From: Ascidiaceihabitans sp039975415
GTDB taxonomy: Bacteria > Pseudomonadota > Alphaproteobacteria > Rhodobacterales > Rhodobacteraceae
Reading direction: 5' to 3' (one strand)
Assembly: GCF_039975415.1 (NCBI RefSeq)
Contig: NZ_JBDWHD010000016.1
Length of the DNA stretch: 64,000 nucleotides
Below are positions 1 through 8,915 of the stretch, piece after piece. A program made the translations under genes and the position numbers. Positions within the stretch are counted from its first letter, which is position 1, and the number at the start of each line of letters is the position of its first letter. The notes beneath the pieces were generated by a model. That model did no database searches. It worked only from the letters and a program-made list of their open reading frames with translations, and was not told the DNA's origin.

Positions 1-425
1 CCGGAGCGTTCCACATGGTATTGTACTTCTTTGACGGCTTTGGCCGCAATTTCGGCCACACGCGGTTCCGAGGACTGTTCCAAACCGCGCAGCATTGCCA
101 AGTGCCATACATCGAACAGGAACTGGCGCATCATCGTTTGACCGAAATCACCGTTGGGTTGTTCCGTCAGCAAACAATTGCGAAAATCCCACGCATCGCG
201 CAGCATTGCCAGATCATCAGCACTGCGGTTTTCGTCTTCCACTTCGCCGGCCAGACCAAGCCACATTTGTGTTTGGCCAATCAGATCAAGGGCTGTGTTG
301 GCCAGCGCAATGTCTTCTTCAAGGATCGGCGCATGCCCACACCATTCGCTGACGCGGTGCCCCAACACCAACGTGTTGTCCCCCATCCGGCACAGAAATT
401 CAAAATAGGCGGCACGGTCCGTCAT
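1..425 (-). CDS. paaC: PaaC, phenylacetyl-CoA 1,2-epoxidase subunit (3' end cut by window edge)
   Basis: The minus strand reads an open frame of 141 codons from an ATG at 425 that runs off the left edge. It begins MTDRAAYFEFLCRMGDN and contains VLGHRVSEWCGHAP and an ALANTALDLIGQ stretch, typical of the PaaC structural subunit of the ring-1,2-phenylacetyl-CoA epoxidase, which pairs with PaaA in a ferritin-like fold. Its ATG shares one base with the TAA of paaB (TAATG), so the two are translationally coupled. In the known complex PaaC has no functional di-iron centre of its own and stabilises PaaA. The C-terminal half is missing from the window, so completeness cannot be judged. Confidence 0.93.
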   Translation of the reverse strand, partial: MTDRAAYFEFLCRMGDNTLVLGHRVSEWCGHAPILEEDIALANTALDLIGQTQMWLGLAGEVEDENRSADDLAMLRDAWDFRNCLLTEQPNGDFGQTMMRQFLFDVWHLAMLRGLEQSSEPRVAEIAAKAVKEVQYHVERS

Positions 426-754
426 TACATCGCCCCCACTTCGTCGGGGATGTCGAAAAATGTCGGATGACGGTACACTTTCGCTTCCGAGGGGTCGTAC
501 ATCGGGCCTTTGTCCGACGGCGAAGACGCGGCAATATGGCGGGCTTCGACAACCCAGATGCTGACGCCTTCATTGCGGCGGGTGTAAACGTCGCGGGCGT
601 TTTTCATCGCCATTTCTTCATCGGGCGCGTGCAAGCTGCCCACATGTCTGTGGCTCATGCCGTGTTGACCGCGAATGAACACTTCCCACAAAGGCCACTC
701 GGCGCGCTTGGGTGTGTCTTGTGATACCGAAGTTTCAGAGTTTGAGGAGGTCAT
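425..754 (-). CDS. paaB: PaaB, phenylacetyl-CoA epoxidase small subunit
   Basis: This encodes a 109-residue protein with the PaaB signature WPLWEVFIRGQHGMSHRHVG near the N-terminus, followed by ARDVYTRRNEGVSIWVV. PaaB bridges PaaAC heterodimers in the multicomponent oxygenase that epoxidises phenylacetyl-CoA. I chose the ATG at 754 rather than an upstream in-frame ATG at 868, because the start then overlaps the paaA stop by four bases (ATGA), the arrangement seen throughout this operon; the longer form would add 38 unconserved residues lying within paaA. The length matches the family (about 95-110 residues). Confidence 0.93.
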   Translation of the reverse strand: MTSSNSETSVSQDTPKRAEWPLWEVFIRGQHGMSHRHVGSLHAPDEEMAMKNARDVYTRRNEGVSIWVVEARHIAASSPSDKGPMYDPSEAKVYRHPTFFDIPDEVGAM

Positions 755-1728
755 TCCGCAGCCACCTTTCCGATACGGCGTTTTTCGGCATGGGCCAGCA
801 TACCGTCCCGCACCCATGCGCCGTCGTCCCACGCCTTGTTGCGCGCAGCCAAGCGTTCTGTGTTGCACGGGCCGTTGCCGCGCAGCACATCAAAGAATTC
901 GTTCCAGTCGGGTTCGGCGAAATCATAGCCGCCTTTGTCTTCGTTCCACGCCAGCGTTTCATCTGGCACCGTCAGCCCAAGATATTCCGCCTGTGGCACC
1001 GTCTGGTCGACGAACTTTTGGCGCAGCTCGTCATTGGTGTTCATCTTGATTTTCCACGCCATGGACTGTTCGGAATGGGTGCTTTCAGCATCTGACGGGC
1101 CGAACATCATCAGCGATGGAAACCACAAGCGGTTCAACGCATCCTGCGCCATTTTCTTTTGCGCAGGCGTGCCTTTGGCCATCTTCATCATGATGTCGTA
1201 GCCTTGGCGCTGGTGGAACGATTCCTCTTTGCAGATGCGCACCATCGCACGGGCATAGGGACCGTAAGACGTGCGTTGCAGCGGCACCTGGTTCATGATG
1301 GCAGCCCCGTCCACAAGCCAACCCACAGCGCCCATATCGGCCCATGTCAGCGTGGGGTAGTTGAAAATGGACGAATATTTCATCCGCCCGTCCAGCAGCA
1401 TTTCCGTCATCTCGTCGCGCGTCACGCCAAGTGTTTCAGCGCCACAGTACAAATACAAACCGTGGCCCGCTTCGTCTTGCACTTTGGCCAACAGGATGGC
1501 TTTGCGTTCCAGTGTCGGCGCACGGGTGATCCAGTTGCCTTCGGGCAGCTGACCCACAATCTCGGAATGCGCGTGTTGCCCCATCTGACGGATCAGCGTC
1601 TTGCGGTATCCCACAGGCATCCAGTCTTTGGGCTCGATCTTTTCACCAGCGTCAATGCGCGCCTGAAAGGCCGCCAGCTTTTCGGGGTCTTCAAGCGTCG
1701 CTTCGGATTTTACCATCTGTGCATACAT
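751..1728 (-). CDS. paaA: PaaA, catalytic subunit of phenylacetyl-CoA 1,2-epoxidase
   Basis: A 325-residue di-iron oxygenase subunit that inserts one oxygen into the ring of phenylacetyl-CoA, the committing step of aerobic phenylacetate breakdown. Ferritin-like iron-ligand segments are visible as KVQDEAGHGLYLY (E..H) and KEESFHQRQGYD (EE..H). The length fits PaaA (about 310-330). It follows the thiolase gene by 22 bases and overlaps paaB by four, giving the order thiolase-paaA-paaB-paaC on the minus strand. The ligase PaaK, reductase PaaE, isomerase PaaG and hydrolase PaaZ are not in the window and may lie beyond the left edge. Confidence 0.96.
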   Translation of the reverse strand: MYAQMVKSEATLEDPEKLAAFQARIDAGEKIEPKDWMPVGYRKTLIRQMGQHAHSEIVGQLPEGNWITRAPTLERKAILLAKVQDEAGHGLYLYCGAETLGVTRDEMTEMLLDGRMKYSSIFNYPTLTWADMGAVGWLVDGAAIMNQVPLQRTSYGPYARAMVRICKEESFHQRQGYDIMMKMAKGTPAQKKMAQDALNRLWFPSLMMFGPSDAESTHSEQSMAWKIKMNTNDELRQKFVDQTVPQAEYLGLTVPDETLAWNEDKGGYDFAEPDWNEFFDVLRGNGPCNTERLAARNKAWDDGAWVRDGMLAHAEKRRIGKVAAE

Positions 1729-1750
1729 TTGAGCGTCTCCTGTCAGGACC

Positions 1751-2953
1751 TTAAATTCGTTCGATAATCATGGCAGCGCCTTGGCCCACACCCACGCACA
1801 TCGTGCACAGGGCATAGCGGCCACCGCTGCGTGTCAACTGATGCGCCGCTGTCAGAACCAGACGTGCGCCCGACATGCCAAGCGGATGACCGATTGCAAT
1901 GGCGCCCCCTTGCGGGTTCACCCGCGGATCGTCATCAGCCACACCAAGTTCACGCAACGTGGCAAGACCTTGGGCGGCAAAAGCTTCGTTCAGTTCGATG
2001 ATGTCCATCTGGTCAATGGTCAGACCGGCACGGTCCAGCACCTTTTGGCTGGCAGGAACCGGACCGATCCCCATCACACGCGGCGCAACCCCAGCCGAGG
2101 ACATGCCGACGATCCGCGCCATCGGGGTCAACCCGTGCTGCGTTGCTGCCGCTTCTGACGCAATCAACAAGGCCGCGGCCCCGTCGTTCACACCGCTTGC
2201 ATTGCCAGCTGTAACGCTAAGATCAGGGCCATTCACACCTTTCAGTTTTGCCAGCTTTGCAGCATCTGTTCCGGGGCGGGGGTGTTCATCCGTGTCAAAG
2301 ACAACCGCATCCCCTTTGCGCTGCGGGATGTTCACCGCGCAGATTTCATCCGCGAAACAGCCGGCGTCATGGGCTGCAGCCCAGTTTTCTTGGGACCGTG
2401 CGGCCATTGCATCCTGATCCGCGCGGTTCACCCCGTAATCGGCGGCAACATTATCCGCTGTTTGGGGCATGGAATCGACACCGTACTGCGCTTGCATCTT
2501 GGGATTGATGAAACGCCAGCCGATGGTCGTGTCGTAAACCGTGTTGGCGCGGGTGAAGGCGCTGGTGGCTTTGGGCATCACAAAGGGCGCGCGGCTCATG
2601 CTTTCGACGCCGCCTGCGATGGTCAGGTCATAGTCGCCTGCCTTGATCCCCCGCGCAGCAAATCCCACGGCATCCATGCCACTGGCACACAGGCGGTTGA
2701 TTGTCGTGCCAGGCACGTCTTCGGGCAGACCGGCAAGCAAAGCCGCCATGCGGGCCACATTGCGGTTGTCTTCGCCGGCCTGATTGGCAGAGCCGAAAAT
2801 CACGTCATCCACACGCGACCAGTCCACATCGACATTGCGTTCCATCAAAGCTGCGATCGGAAGGGACGCCAGATCATCGGTGCGCACAGACGACAGTGCC
2901 CCGCCGTAGCGGCCGATCGGCGTTCTGACACCGTCACAAATCAAAGCTTCCAT
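1751..2953 (-). CDS. paaJ: Acetyl-CoA acyltransferase, probably 3-oxoadipyl-CoA thiolase
   Basis: A 400-residue degradative thiolase. The acyl-accepting cysteine is Cys89 in NRLCASG, the GHPLGMSG loop carries the catalytic histidine, and the second cysteine is in CTMCVGVGQG near the C-terminus. The start, MEALICDGVRTPIGRYGG, is typical of PcaF/PaaJ, which cleave 3-oxoadipyl-CoA to succinyl-CoA and acetyl-CoA. It is the first gene of the minus-strand operon, immediately before paaA, which supports a phenylacetate role. It could also process acetoacetyl-CoA made by the cleavage enzyme at 3863-4699, because thiolases of this group are not strictly selective. Confidence 0.88.
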   Translation of the reverse strand: MEALICDGVRTPIGRYGGALSSVRTDDLASLPIAALMERNVDVDWSRVDDVIFGSANQAGEDNRNVARMAALLAGLPEDVPGTTINRLCASGMDAVGFAARGIKAGDYDLTIAGGVESMSRAPFVMPKATSAFTRANTVYDTTIGWRFINPKMQAQYGVDSMPQTADNVAADYGVNRADQDAMAARSQENWAAAHDAGCFADEICAVNIPQRKGDAVVFDTDEHPRPGTDAAKLAKLKGVNGPDLSVTAGNASGVNDGAAALLIASEAAATQHGLTPMARIVGMSSAGVAPRVMGIGPVPASQKVLDRAGLTIDQMDIIELNEAFAAQGLATLRELGVADDDPRVNPQGGAIAIGHPLGMSGARLVLTAAHQLTRSGGRYALCTMCVGVGQGAAMIIERI

Positions 2954-3184
2954 GCGTCATTCCACCCTTAGATTGGTCTTTCCCCTACTATCTATAATAA
3001 GACGGATGGATTCGATCAACTATAAAGTTACTGAAAAACCCATCGTTAAGTTTTTAAGTAACGCTTTTGGTGAAGCCATCAGAATTCACTATTGCAACCG
3101 TTCACACAGCAATACTTTTGATGATACCAAGCGGCAGTGGATGCTGCAGCCACCGCACATCCGTCCCAACCAGAGACCCGACAT

Positions 3185-3799
3185 ATGACAGTTGCACTGC
3201 TTTTTATCCTACTTGATGCAGTGGGCACCTTTGTGTTCGGCCTAAGCGGCGCAATGGTCGCCATGAGGCGGCGTTTCGATATCTTCGGCATACTGGTTCT
3301 GGCTGTCGCAACAGGGGTCGCCGGCGGCATGGTGCGCGACCTGTTGCTAGGGTCCACGCCACCCGATGCCCTGCGCACTGTCTGGCCTTTGGCCATCGCA
3401 AGCCTTGCGGGGTTGTGCGTATTTTTCTTCAAACCCCTGATCGAACGGCTGAACCGCCCCGTTATGCTTTTGGATGCCATCGGGCTTGGCATCTTTGCTG
3501 TCGCTGGCTGCCGCAAAGCCCTGCTTTATGGGCTTGATGCACCCGGGGCCGTTCTTTTGGGCGTGATTTCGGCGGTAGGCGGGGGTGTATTAAGGGACAT
3601 TATGGCGACGGAAGTGCCGCGTGTGCTTCACGAAGATATCTATGCACTTGCCGCTCTTGCGGGGGCGGCCGCTTATGCGGGCTGTCTGTGGTTTGGGGTT
3701 CAAGACAGCATCGCGGCCGTGGGTGCTGTCATTCTTGCAGTTGGGTTACGACTGGCAAGCGTGCGCTTTGGATGGCATTTGCCGCATCCTCCGAAGTGA
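3185..3799 (+). CDS. TRIC channel / UPF0126 (YicG-like) integral membrane protein
   Basis: A 204-residue protein with about six to seven hydrophobic segments arranged as two similar halves. Each half carries a GxGGxxRD-type motif (ATGVAGGMVRDLLLG and ISAVGGGVLRDIMA), which is the hallmark of bacterial trimeric intracellular cation channel proteins. The start at 3185 puts the first membrane segment (MTVALLFILLDAVGTFVFG) at the N-terminus; an earlier ATG at 3137 would add 16 polar residues and is less likely. It is divergent from the paa operon across a 230-base intergenic region. Its ion and physiological role cannot be deduced here. Confidence 0.87.
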   Translation: MTVALLFILLDAVGTFVFGLSGAMVAMRRRFDIFGILVLAVATGVAGGMVRDLLLGSTPPDALRTVWPLAIASLAGLCVFFFKPLIERLNRPVMLLDAIGLGIFAVAGCRKALLYGLDAPGAVLLGVISAVGGGVLRDIMATEVPRVLHEDIYALAALAGAAAYAGCLWFGVQDSIAAVGAVILAVGLRLASVRFGWHLPHPPK

Positions 3800-3862
3800 C
3801 AGGTCTGGGCAGACGGCACTGCGTTCGCTACACTACACCCTCACCGCGAAAGGAAGCCAAGC

Positions 3863-4699
3863 ATGTCCAATCCCTGCATTATTTGCGTCGCAATCACCGG
3901 ATCCGTGCCCTCAAAAAACGACAACCCTGCGGTGCCGATCACGATCGCAGAACAGATCGAAAGCACACATGAGGCATTTGAGGCCGGGGCAAGCATTGCC
4001 CATTGCCATGTGCGGGACGACAACGGCACACCCACATCTGATCCCGACCGCTTTGCGGCATTGAAGGAAGGGATAGAAGCCCATTGTCCCGGCATGATCG
4101 TCCAGCTTTCGACGGGTGGGCGGTCCGGCGCGGGACGTGACCGCGGGGGCATGTTGCCATTGTCGCCGGACATGGCGTCTTTGTCGGTGGGATCAAACAA
4201 TTTCCCAACACGCGTCTATGAAAACAGCCCCGATCTGGTCGATTGGCTGGCATCGGAGATGATCACGCACAACGTGAAACCCGAAATCGAAGCCTTCGAT
4301 CTGAGCCATATCGTTCAAGCCACACGCATGGCGGCTGACGGGCGATTGAAAGGCCCGCTTTATGTGCAATTCGTGATGGGCGTGAAGAATGCAATGCCGG
4401 CAGATGAGCCTATTTTCGACTTCTACATCGAAACCCTAAAGCGTCTCGCACCCGATGCCCAATGGTGCGCCGCAGGCATCGGACAGGCGCAGCTTACCGT
4501 CAATGAATGGTCGATTTCCAAAGGCGGGCACACACGTGCCGGATTGGAAGACAACGTGCGCTTGGACCGCACCACGCTGGCCCCGTCAAATGCGGCATTG
4601 GTGCAACGTGCCGTGGACTTGTGTGAAAAATACGAACGCCCCGTCGCCACATGGCAACAGGCCCGCAACATTCTGGGGTTGCGGAAAGTCATGGTCTGA
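3863..4699 (+). CDS. Beta-keto acid cleavage enzyme (BKACE, DUF849 family)
   Basis: A 278-residue TIM-barrel enzyme of the BKACE/Kce family. The zinc-binding HxH motif is present as AHCHVRD (His47 and His49), followed by VQLSTGGRSGAGRDRGG. The family condenses a beta-keto acid with acetyl-CoA to give acetoacetyl-CoA plus a new CoA-free or CoA product; members act on 3-keto-5-aminohexanoate or on dehydrocarnitine (giving glycine betaine). An AAGGAA ribosome site lies just upstream. A nearby betaine-type ABC importer and Rieske/DMGDH-like enzymes make dehydrocarnitine a reasonable candidate substrate, but specificity is inference; no carnitine dehydrogenase is visible. Confidence 0.88.
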   Translation: MSNPCIICVAITGSVPSKNDNPAVPITIAEQIESTHEAFEAGASIAHCHVRDDNGTPTSDPDRFAALKEGIEAHCPGMIVQLSTGGRSGAGRDRGGMLPLSPDMASLSVGSNNFPTRVYENSPDLVDWLASEMITHNVKPEIEAFDLSHIVQATRMAADGRLKGPLYVQFVMGVKNAMPADEPIFDFYIETLKRLAPDAQWCAAGIGQAQLTVNEWSISKGGHTRAGLEDNVRLDRTTLAPSNAALVQRAVDLCEKYERPVATWQQARNILGLRKVMV

Positions 4700-4700
4700 A

Positions 4701-5576
4701 ATGACCAAAGACAAGCGACCCTACAAAGGCATTTTTACCGATACCCGCAACTGGGACCGGTTTGAACATCGCCCAGGAGATATCTTTGTCTGTGTGCCAC
4801 CCAAAAGCGGCACGACATGGATGCAAACTATCTGCGGGTTGCTGATCTTTGGCGATCCTGACGCAGATGTCTCATACCCCGAGATTTCACCATGGATCGA
4901 GTTTTCGCTGAGCTCAAAAACCGTAGATGCCCGCCTTGAAATGCTGGCCACCCAGACGCATCGGCGCTTTATCAAATCCCACACTCCGCTGGACGGCATC
5001 CCGTATTTTGAGGATTGCACCTATCTGGCGTGTCACCGCCACCCGCTGGATGTGCATTTTTCGATGTGGCATCATGTGCAAAACATGAAAATCGACCATA
5101 TCGACCACTTGCACACACAAGACAGAGCCGCCAACTTCAACGCTTTTCTGGCCAACAGCATCGAAAACGAAGGGCTGGATCAACCCAGCCTTGAACTGAT
5201 CACACATCATTATGAAACGGCGCGTGCGCGGGCAAAGCTGCCAAATGTGCACCTGTTTCATTACGCCACCCTGTCGCAGGATTTGTCGGGGCAGATGCGG
5301 CGGATTGCGAAAGCATTGAATATTTCACATCCCGACGCCTTGTTCGATGCCTTGGTGGAAAAGGCGACATTCAAAAGCATGAAAGCCAATGCGCTGAAAA
5401 CAGCGCCCGGCGCCAAGGGCGGGCTTTACAAAGACCCCAACGCCTTTTTCAACAGCGGCCAAGGCCGTAAATGGGACGGGATTTTGGATGCGCATCAATT
5501 GGCGCGTTACAGGCGGCGTGTTGCCAATCTATTGGCACCAGAAGACGTCATCTACCTAGAGACAGGCCAGTGTTAA
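4701..5576 (+). CDS. PAPS-dependent sulfotransferase family protein
   Basis: A 291-residue cytosolic-type sulfotransferase. The 5'-phosphosulfate loop is PPKSGTTWMQ (residues 33-42), and the 3'-phosphate-binding region is LACHRHPLDVHFSM. The C-terminal FFNSGQGRKWDG resembles the GxxGxWK motif of sulfotransferase family 1. The ATG at 4701 is one base after the TGA of the cleavage-enzyme gene, so the two are probably co-transcribed and coupled; an in-frame upstream ATG at 4455 lies inside that gene and was rejected. A likely terminator follows. The acceptor molecule is unknown. Confidence 0.85.
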   Translation: MTKDKRPYKGIFTDTRNWDRFEHRPGDIFVCVPPKSGTTWMQTICGLLIFGDPDADVSYPEISPWIEFSLSSKTVDARLEMLATQTHRRFIKSHTPLDGIPYFEDCTYLACHRHPLDVHFSMWHHVQNMKIDHIDHLHTQDRAANFNAFLANSIENEGLDQPSLELITHHYETARARAKLPNVHLFHYATLSQDLSGQMRRIAKALNISHPDALFDALVEKATFKSMKANALKTAPGAKGGLYKDPNAFFNSGQGRKWDGILDAHQLARYRRRVANLLAPEDVIYLETGQC

Positions 5577-5583
5577 TTTAGTT

Positions 5584-5620
5584 TGCGCCGCACCTGTCAG
5601 ATGAAGATGCAGCGCATTTT
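5584..5620 (+). terminator. Probable rho-independent terminator after the sulfotransferase gene
   Basis: The arms TGCGCCGCA and TGCAGCGCA pair with one mismatch across a 15-base loop and are followed on the plus strand by TTTT. It lies between the convergent sulfotransferase and proV genes. Confidence 0.55.
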
Positions 5621-5623
5621 GGT

Positions 5624-6682
5624 TTAGTACTGCCGTTCACCATCATGGGACGCAACACGCGGCACCAGTGCACGCACCAGTTCGGTCATGTCCAAAGTGC
5701 CGACAGTTTCACCATCTTCCTTAACGACATATGCATGCGACGTGTCCCCGCCAGACCGCGCAATCATGCTTTCAAGCGTGTCGTTCGCGTCCACTTCGCC
5801 ATGGGCGTTGTCAGGCACTTCGCCCCCTGCCAATGGCTTCATAATGGACCGCACCCGCAGAACCCGTGCGCGGTTGATATCGCTTACGAAGTCTTCGATG
5901 TAGGGGTCATTGGGGTTCAGCAAGATGTGCTGCGGTTCGCCCTGTTGCACGACAAAACCGTCCTTCAAGATCACAAGGTGATCGGCCAGCTTCAGCGCTT
6001 CATCAAGGTCATGTGTGATGAAGATGATGGTCTTGTGCAGCTCTTTTTGCAGCTCAAGCAGCAGGTCCTGCATGTCGGTCCGGATCAAAGGATCAAGCGC
6101 CGAAAAGGCTTCGTCCATTAGCATGATATCGGTGTTGGCGGTCAAAGCGCGGGCGATGCCCACACGTTGTTGCATGCCCCCTGACAATTGGGCCGGATAG
6201 TGGTTTTCAAAGCCGTTAAGACCAACACGTTCCAACCATTTTGTCGCTTCCTTGTCGCAAGCGTCTTCGGTGTGACCGCGCACGGACAAAGGCATGCCTG
6301 CATTTTTCAGCACGGTTTTATGTGGCAGAAGCGCAAACTTCTGAAACACCATCGACATCTTTTCCTGACGCGCTTTGCGCAAACCGTCCTCGGACAGTTT
6401 CATCACATCTTCACCTTGCACGATGATCTCGCCCGCGGTGGGTTCGATCAAGCGATTGAGGTGACGGATCAGCGTAGATTTGCCTGAGCCCGACAGGCCC
6501 ATCACAACAGTGATTTCGCCTGCCTGCATGTCCACGTTGATGTTGTTAAGCCCCAGCACGTGTTTGTGCTGGGCCAGAAGCTCTTCTTTGCCCATGCCTT
6601 TTTCGACATGATGCAAGACGTCCTTGTCGCGGGCTCCGAATATTTTATAGAGCCCGCGAAGGCTAACCATTGGTTCTGTCAT
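5624..6682 (-). CDS. proV: Glycine betaine/proline-type ABC transporter ATP-binding protein
   Basis: A 352-residue OpuAA/ProV-type ATPase. The Walker A motif is GLSGSGKST (residues 62-70), the signature is LSGGMQQRVGIAR, the Walker B segment is DIMLMDEAF, and a C-terminal CBS-type extension (from about residue 280) is present, as in osmolyte importers. The N-terminal segment LYKIFG..K..VLHHVEKG is characteristic of ProV. It is the last gene of proX-proW-proV on the minus strand, 12 bases after proW. It energises uptake of quaternary ammonium solutes such as glycine betaine, choline or carnitine; the exact substrate is set by ProX. Confidence 0.93.
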   Translation of the reverse strand: MTEPMVSLRGLYKIFGARDKDVLHHVEKGMGKEELLAQHKHVLGLNNINVDMQAGEITVVMGLSGSGKSTLIRHLNRLIEPTAGEIIVQGEDVMKLSEDGLRKARQEKMSMVFQKFALLPHKTVLKNAGMPLSVRGHTEDACDKEATKWLERVGLNGFENHYPAQLSGGMQQRVGIARALTANTDIMLMDEAFSALDPLIRTDMQDLLLELQKELHKTIIFITHDLDEALKLADHLVILKDGFVVQQGEPQHILLNPNDPYIEDFVSDINRARVLRVRSIMKPLAGGEVPDNAHGEVDANDTLESMIARSGGDTSHAYVVKEDGETVGTLDMTELVRALVPRVASHDGERQY

Positions 6683-6694
6683 CGTACCGGTTCC

Positions 6695-7723
6695 TTAGTG
6701 TTTGACATGGGTCATATCGACCCGCGTGAGAGCGGCTTTGGACACACGGTCAAGGATCACAGCCAAAAGAACGATACCAATACCAGCGACGATGCCGACA
6801 CCCAGTTCAAGGTTGCGGATCCCGCGCAGGACGTTCACGCCAAGGCCTGGCGCCGATACCAAGGATGCGATCACAACCATGGCAAGGCTCATCATGATGG
6901 TCTGGTTGATGCCAGCCATGATGTTGGGCAGCGCCAGTGGCAATTGCACACGCAACAGTTTCTGTCTGGAGTTCATCCCGAATGCGTTCGCAGCTTCAAT
7001 CACATCCTGATCTACCAAACGAATGCCCAGATCGGTCAACCGGATCACTGGCACAATCGCGTACAAAATGATCGCAATCCCGTACAGCTTCGATTCTGTC
7101 ACCGAGAATAGGAAAATCAGAGGAATGAGATACACAAAGGTCGGCAAGGTTTGCAGCAAATCCAGAATGGGCACTGTGCCTTTTTGCAACCTGTCAGATT
7201 TGGACATGGCAATGCCTATGGGCACGCCAAGGAAAACTGAAATCGTCGTACAGACAAAGATAATTGAAAGCGTCTGCATCGCAACATCGTAGTGGTCCAC
7301 CAGACCAAGCAACATGATCGAAACAAACACAAAAATCGTCACCGGTTTGGACCGGCTGGCATACCATGCGATAGCCACAAGGATGGGGATCATCACATAC
7401 CAAGGCGTCGCTTCAAACAACCAAAGTGCGCCATCCAGCATCCAGCTGAGGGGTTGTGTGATCGGGTCAAGCACGGTTTTCAGTGCAGGCTTCGCCGCCA
7501 AAAACCCTTCTTCGATGCCTTTTGTCACATCACGTGACTGGATAACGCTGCTGCAACTTTCGTTGAGGTTATCAAGTGAGGGAAACGGGAAGACAGGGCC
7601 AGAAGCCTCTTTTCCGCCCGCTTGTGCCATAAGGTCTGCCATCGAAAGGGGCGCACCGTCTCCAGCCTCGCCACACCAATCGCTGAGCCCTAAGGCGCTG
7701 AATATCTTATCATAAAAGGCCAT
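6695..7723 (-). CDS. proW: Glycine betaine/proline-type ABC transporter permease
   Basis: A 342-residue inner-membrane permease with a long N-terminal segment before the membrane core, as in ProW. The BPD-type coupling motif appears as EAANAFGMNSRQKLLRVQLP, followed by LPNIMAGINQTIMMSLAMVV, a strongly conserved ProW/OpuAB region. It lies between the binding-protein gene and the ATPase gene, separated from proX by a hairpin that may lower its expression relative to proX. Its role is to form the translocation pore for the betaine-like substrate. Confidence 0.93.
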   Translation of the reverse strand: MAFYDKIFSALGLSDWCGEAGDGAPLSMADLMAQAGGKEASGPVFPFPSLDNLNESCSSVIQSRDVTKGIEEGFLAAKPALKTVLDPITQPLSWMLDGALWLFEATPWYVMIPILVAIAWYASRSKPVTIFVFVSIMLLGLVDHYDVAMQTLSIIFVCTTISVFLGVPIGIAMSKSDRLQKGTVPILDLLQTLPTFVYLIPLIFLFSVTESKLYGIAIILYAIVPVIRLTDLGIRLVDQDVIEAANAFGMNSRQKLLRVQLPLALPNIMAGINQTIMMSLAMVVIASLVSAPGLGVNVLRGIRNLELGVGIVAGIGIVLLAVILDRVSKAALTRVDMTHVKH

Positions 7724-7751
7724 GTTGTTCCTTGTCCCCTGACCGGCAAAA

Positions 7752-7779
7752 TGCCCCCCGTCCAGTCAGACGAGGGGCA
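7752..7779 (-). terminator. Intercistronic hairpin between proX and proW
   Basis: TGCCCC and GGGGCA pair, with further GC pairing inside. The hairpin lies in the 73-base gap between proX and proW and has no run of T after it. Such hairpins commonly protect the binding-protein message or partly attenuate downstream expression; that role is inference. Confidence 0.45.
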
Positions 7780-7796
7780 GATTTCAAAGCGTTGGA

Positions 7797-8768
7797 TTAC
7801 TTAAGAAGTGCAGAAAGGTTTTCTGTGGCTTCTTCGTCCAACCATGTTGCCCAAACGTCTTTGTAGTTTGTCAGGAAGTACACGGCCGCTTCGTCATAGG
7901 ACGCGTTGTTGTCCAGGCGCCAAGCCAGAACTTCACCCATCTGGTCGTTGGTGAAGCTTACGTTTGCCATCAAAGCTGCTGCTTGTGGTTCACGCTCTGC
8001 AAAGCCACCGGCCACTGCTGTCACAACTTTGGACGCAGGGTATTCTGAGAAAGTTGGGTTGGCGCAGTCAACGTCACCGTTGCACGTGTGTGCCTCGGCA
8101 TCGAAGTCGCCCACTTTGACGGCAACCATCGGGTATTTGCCTAGTACGGCTGTTGGTGCCCAGTAGTAACCGAACCATGGTGCTTTTTCTTCAAACGCCG
8201 CAGCGATCGACGTTTGCAGTGTTTCACCGGAACCGTGCTGGAAGCGCTCAAGTCCGCCAGCGGCCGCGTCCAAGGCGATCAGGTTGTTGTTGTTGATGAT
8301 ATCGCATGCCCAGCCTGACGGGCAATCGTGGAATTTGCCGCCAACTTTCTCCGGGTTGGCCATGATGCCTTCCCATGTTGTCAGCTCTGGGTTGGATTCT
8401 GCGAGATAGGCAGGGATCCACCAGGCTTCGACGCCGCCATCTGACAGCACGTCAGCCAGTTCAACCAGTTTACCTTCTTCCAACAGGCCAGGGTATGCCG
8501 GAGTGGAGTTCGCCCAGACTTCGGTCAAAATGTCAGGCTCACCTGTTTCGGTGATGGACGTGATGGCTGTCACGGTGGAAGACGGCACTTTTTGCACGTT
8601 GCAACCAAGACCTTGTTCCATCAGGAACGCGGACACAGCTGTAACCACGGCAGAAGATGCCCAGTTCATTTCAGTGATCGTGACGTCGCCGCAATCCGCA
8701 TAGGCGGCAGAGCCGGATGTCATCAACGCTGCAACTGCTGCGCCTTTCAAAAGTGTGGTTTTTTTCAT
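7797..8768 (-). CDS. proX: Glycine betaine/choline-type periplasmic binding protein
   Basis: A 323-residue protein with a Sec signal peptide (MKKTTLLKGAAVAALMTSG, likely cleavage after AYA) and an OpuAC-type substrate-binding domain beginning DCGDVTITEMNWASS. Conserved features include tryptophans in WEGIMAN, GWACDIINNNN and WFGYYWAP, which usually build the aromatic cage for trimethylammonium groups. I chose the ATG at 8768 because GGGAG lies at the right distance and the signal peptide starts there; the longer frame to 8846 adds an unlikely polar leader. It is the first gene of proXWV and follows the M24 hydrolase gene on the same strand after 147 bases. Confidence 0.92.
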   Translation of the reverse strand: MKKTTLLKGAAVAALMTSGSAAYADCGDVTITEMNWASSAVVTAVSAFLMEQGLGCNVQKVPSSTVTAITSITETGEPDILTEVWANSTPAYPGLLEEGKLVELADVLSDGGVEAWWIPAYLAESNPELTTWEGIMANPEKVGGKFHDCPSGWACDIINNNNLIALDAAAGGLERFQHGSGETLQTSIAAAFEEKAPWFGYYWAPTAVLGKYPMVAVKVGDFDAEAHTCNGDVDCANPTFSEYPASKVVTAVAGGFAEREPQAAALMANVSFTNDQMGEVLAWRLDNNASYDEAAVYFLTNYKDVWATWLDEEATENLSALLK

Positions 8769-8915
8769 TTTAATCTCCCTGAGATCGTTTGCCCTTGTTG
8801 ATTTAAGGCCATGCGGTGGGCGTCCAGCATGGTTGATGCCCCGCACGCAACATGCGCAAGGGGCGGTAATTCCCGATCTGGCGCCGTGCCAGCCGGGTAT
8901 AGGGTGCGGTGCGGA

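Noticed and set aside
3027..3061. GTTACT...AGTAAC inverted repeat in the paa/TRIC divergent region
   Set aside because: Six-base arms with a wide spacer in AT-rich DNA are not convincing as an operator without comparison to other paa promoters.
8837..8865. GCCCCGCA/TGCGC..GGGGC partial hairpin between proX and the M24 gene
   Set aside because: The pairing is interrupted and no T run follows on either strand; I could not decide between terminator and chance.
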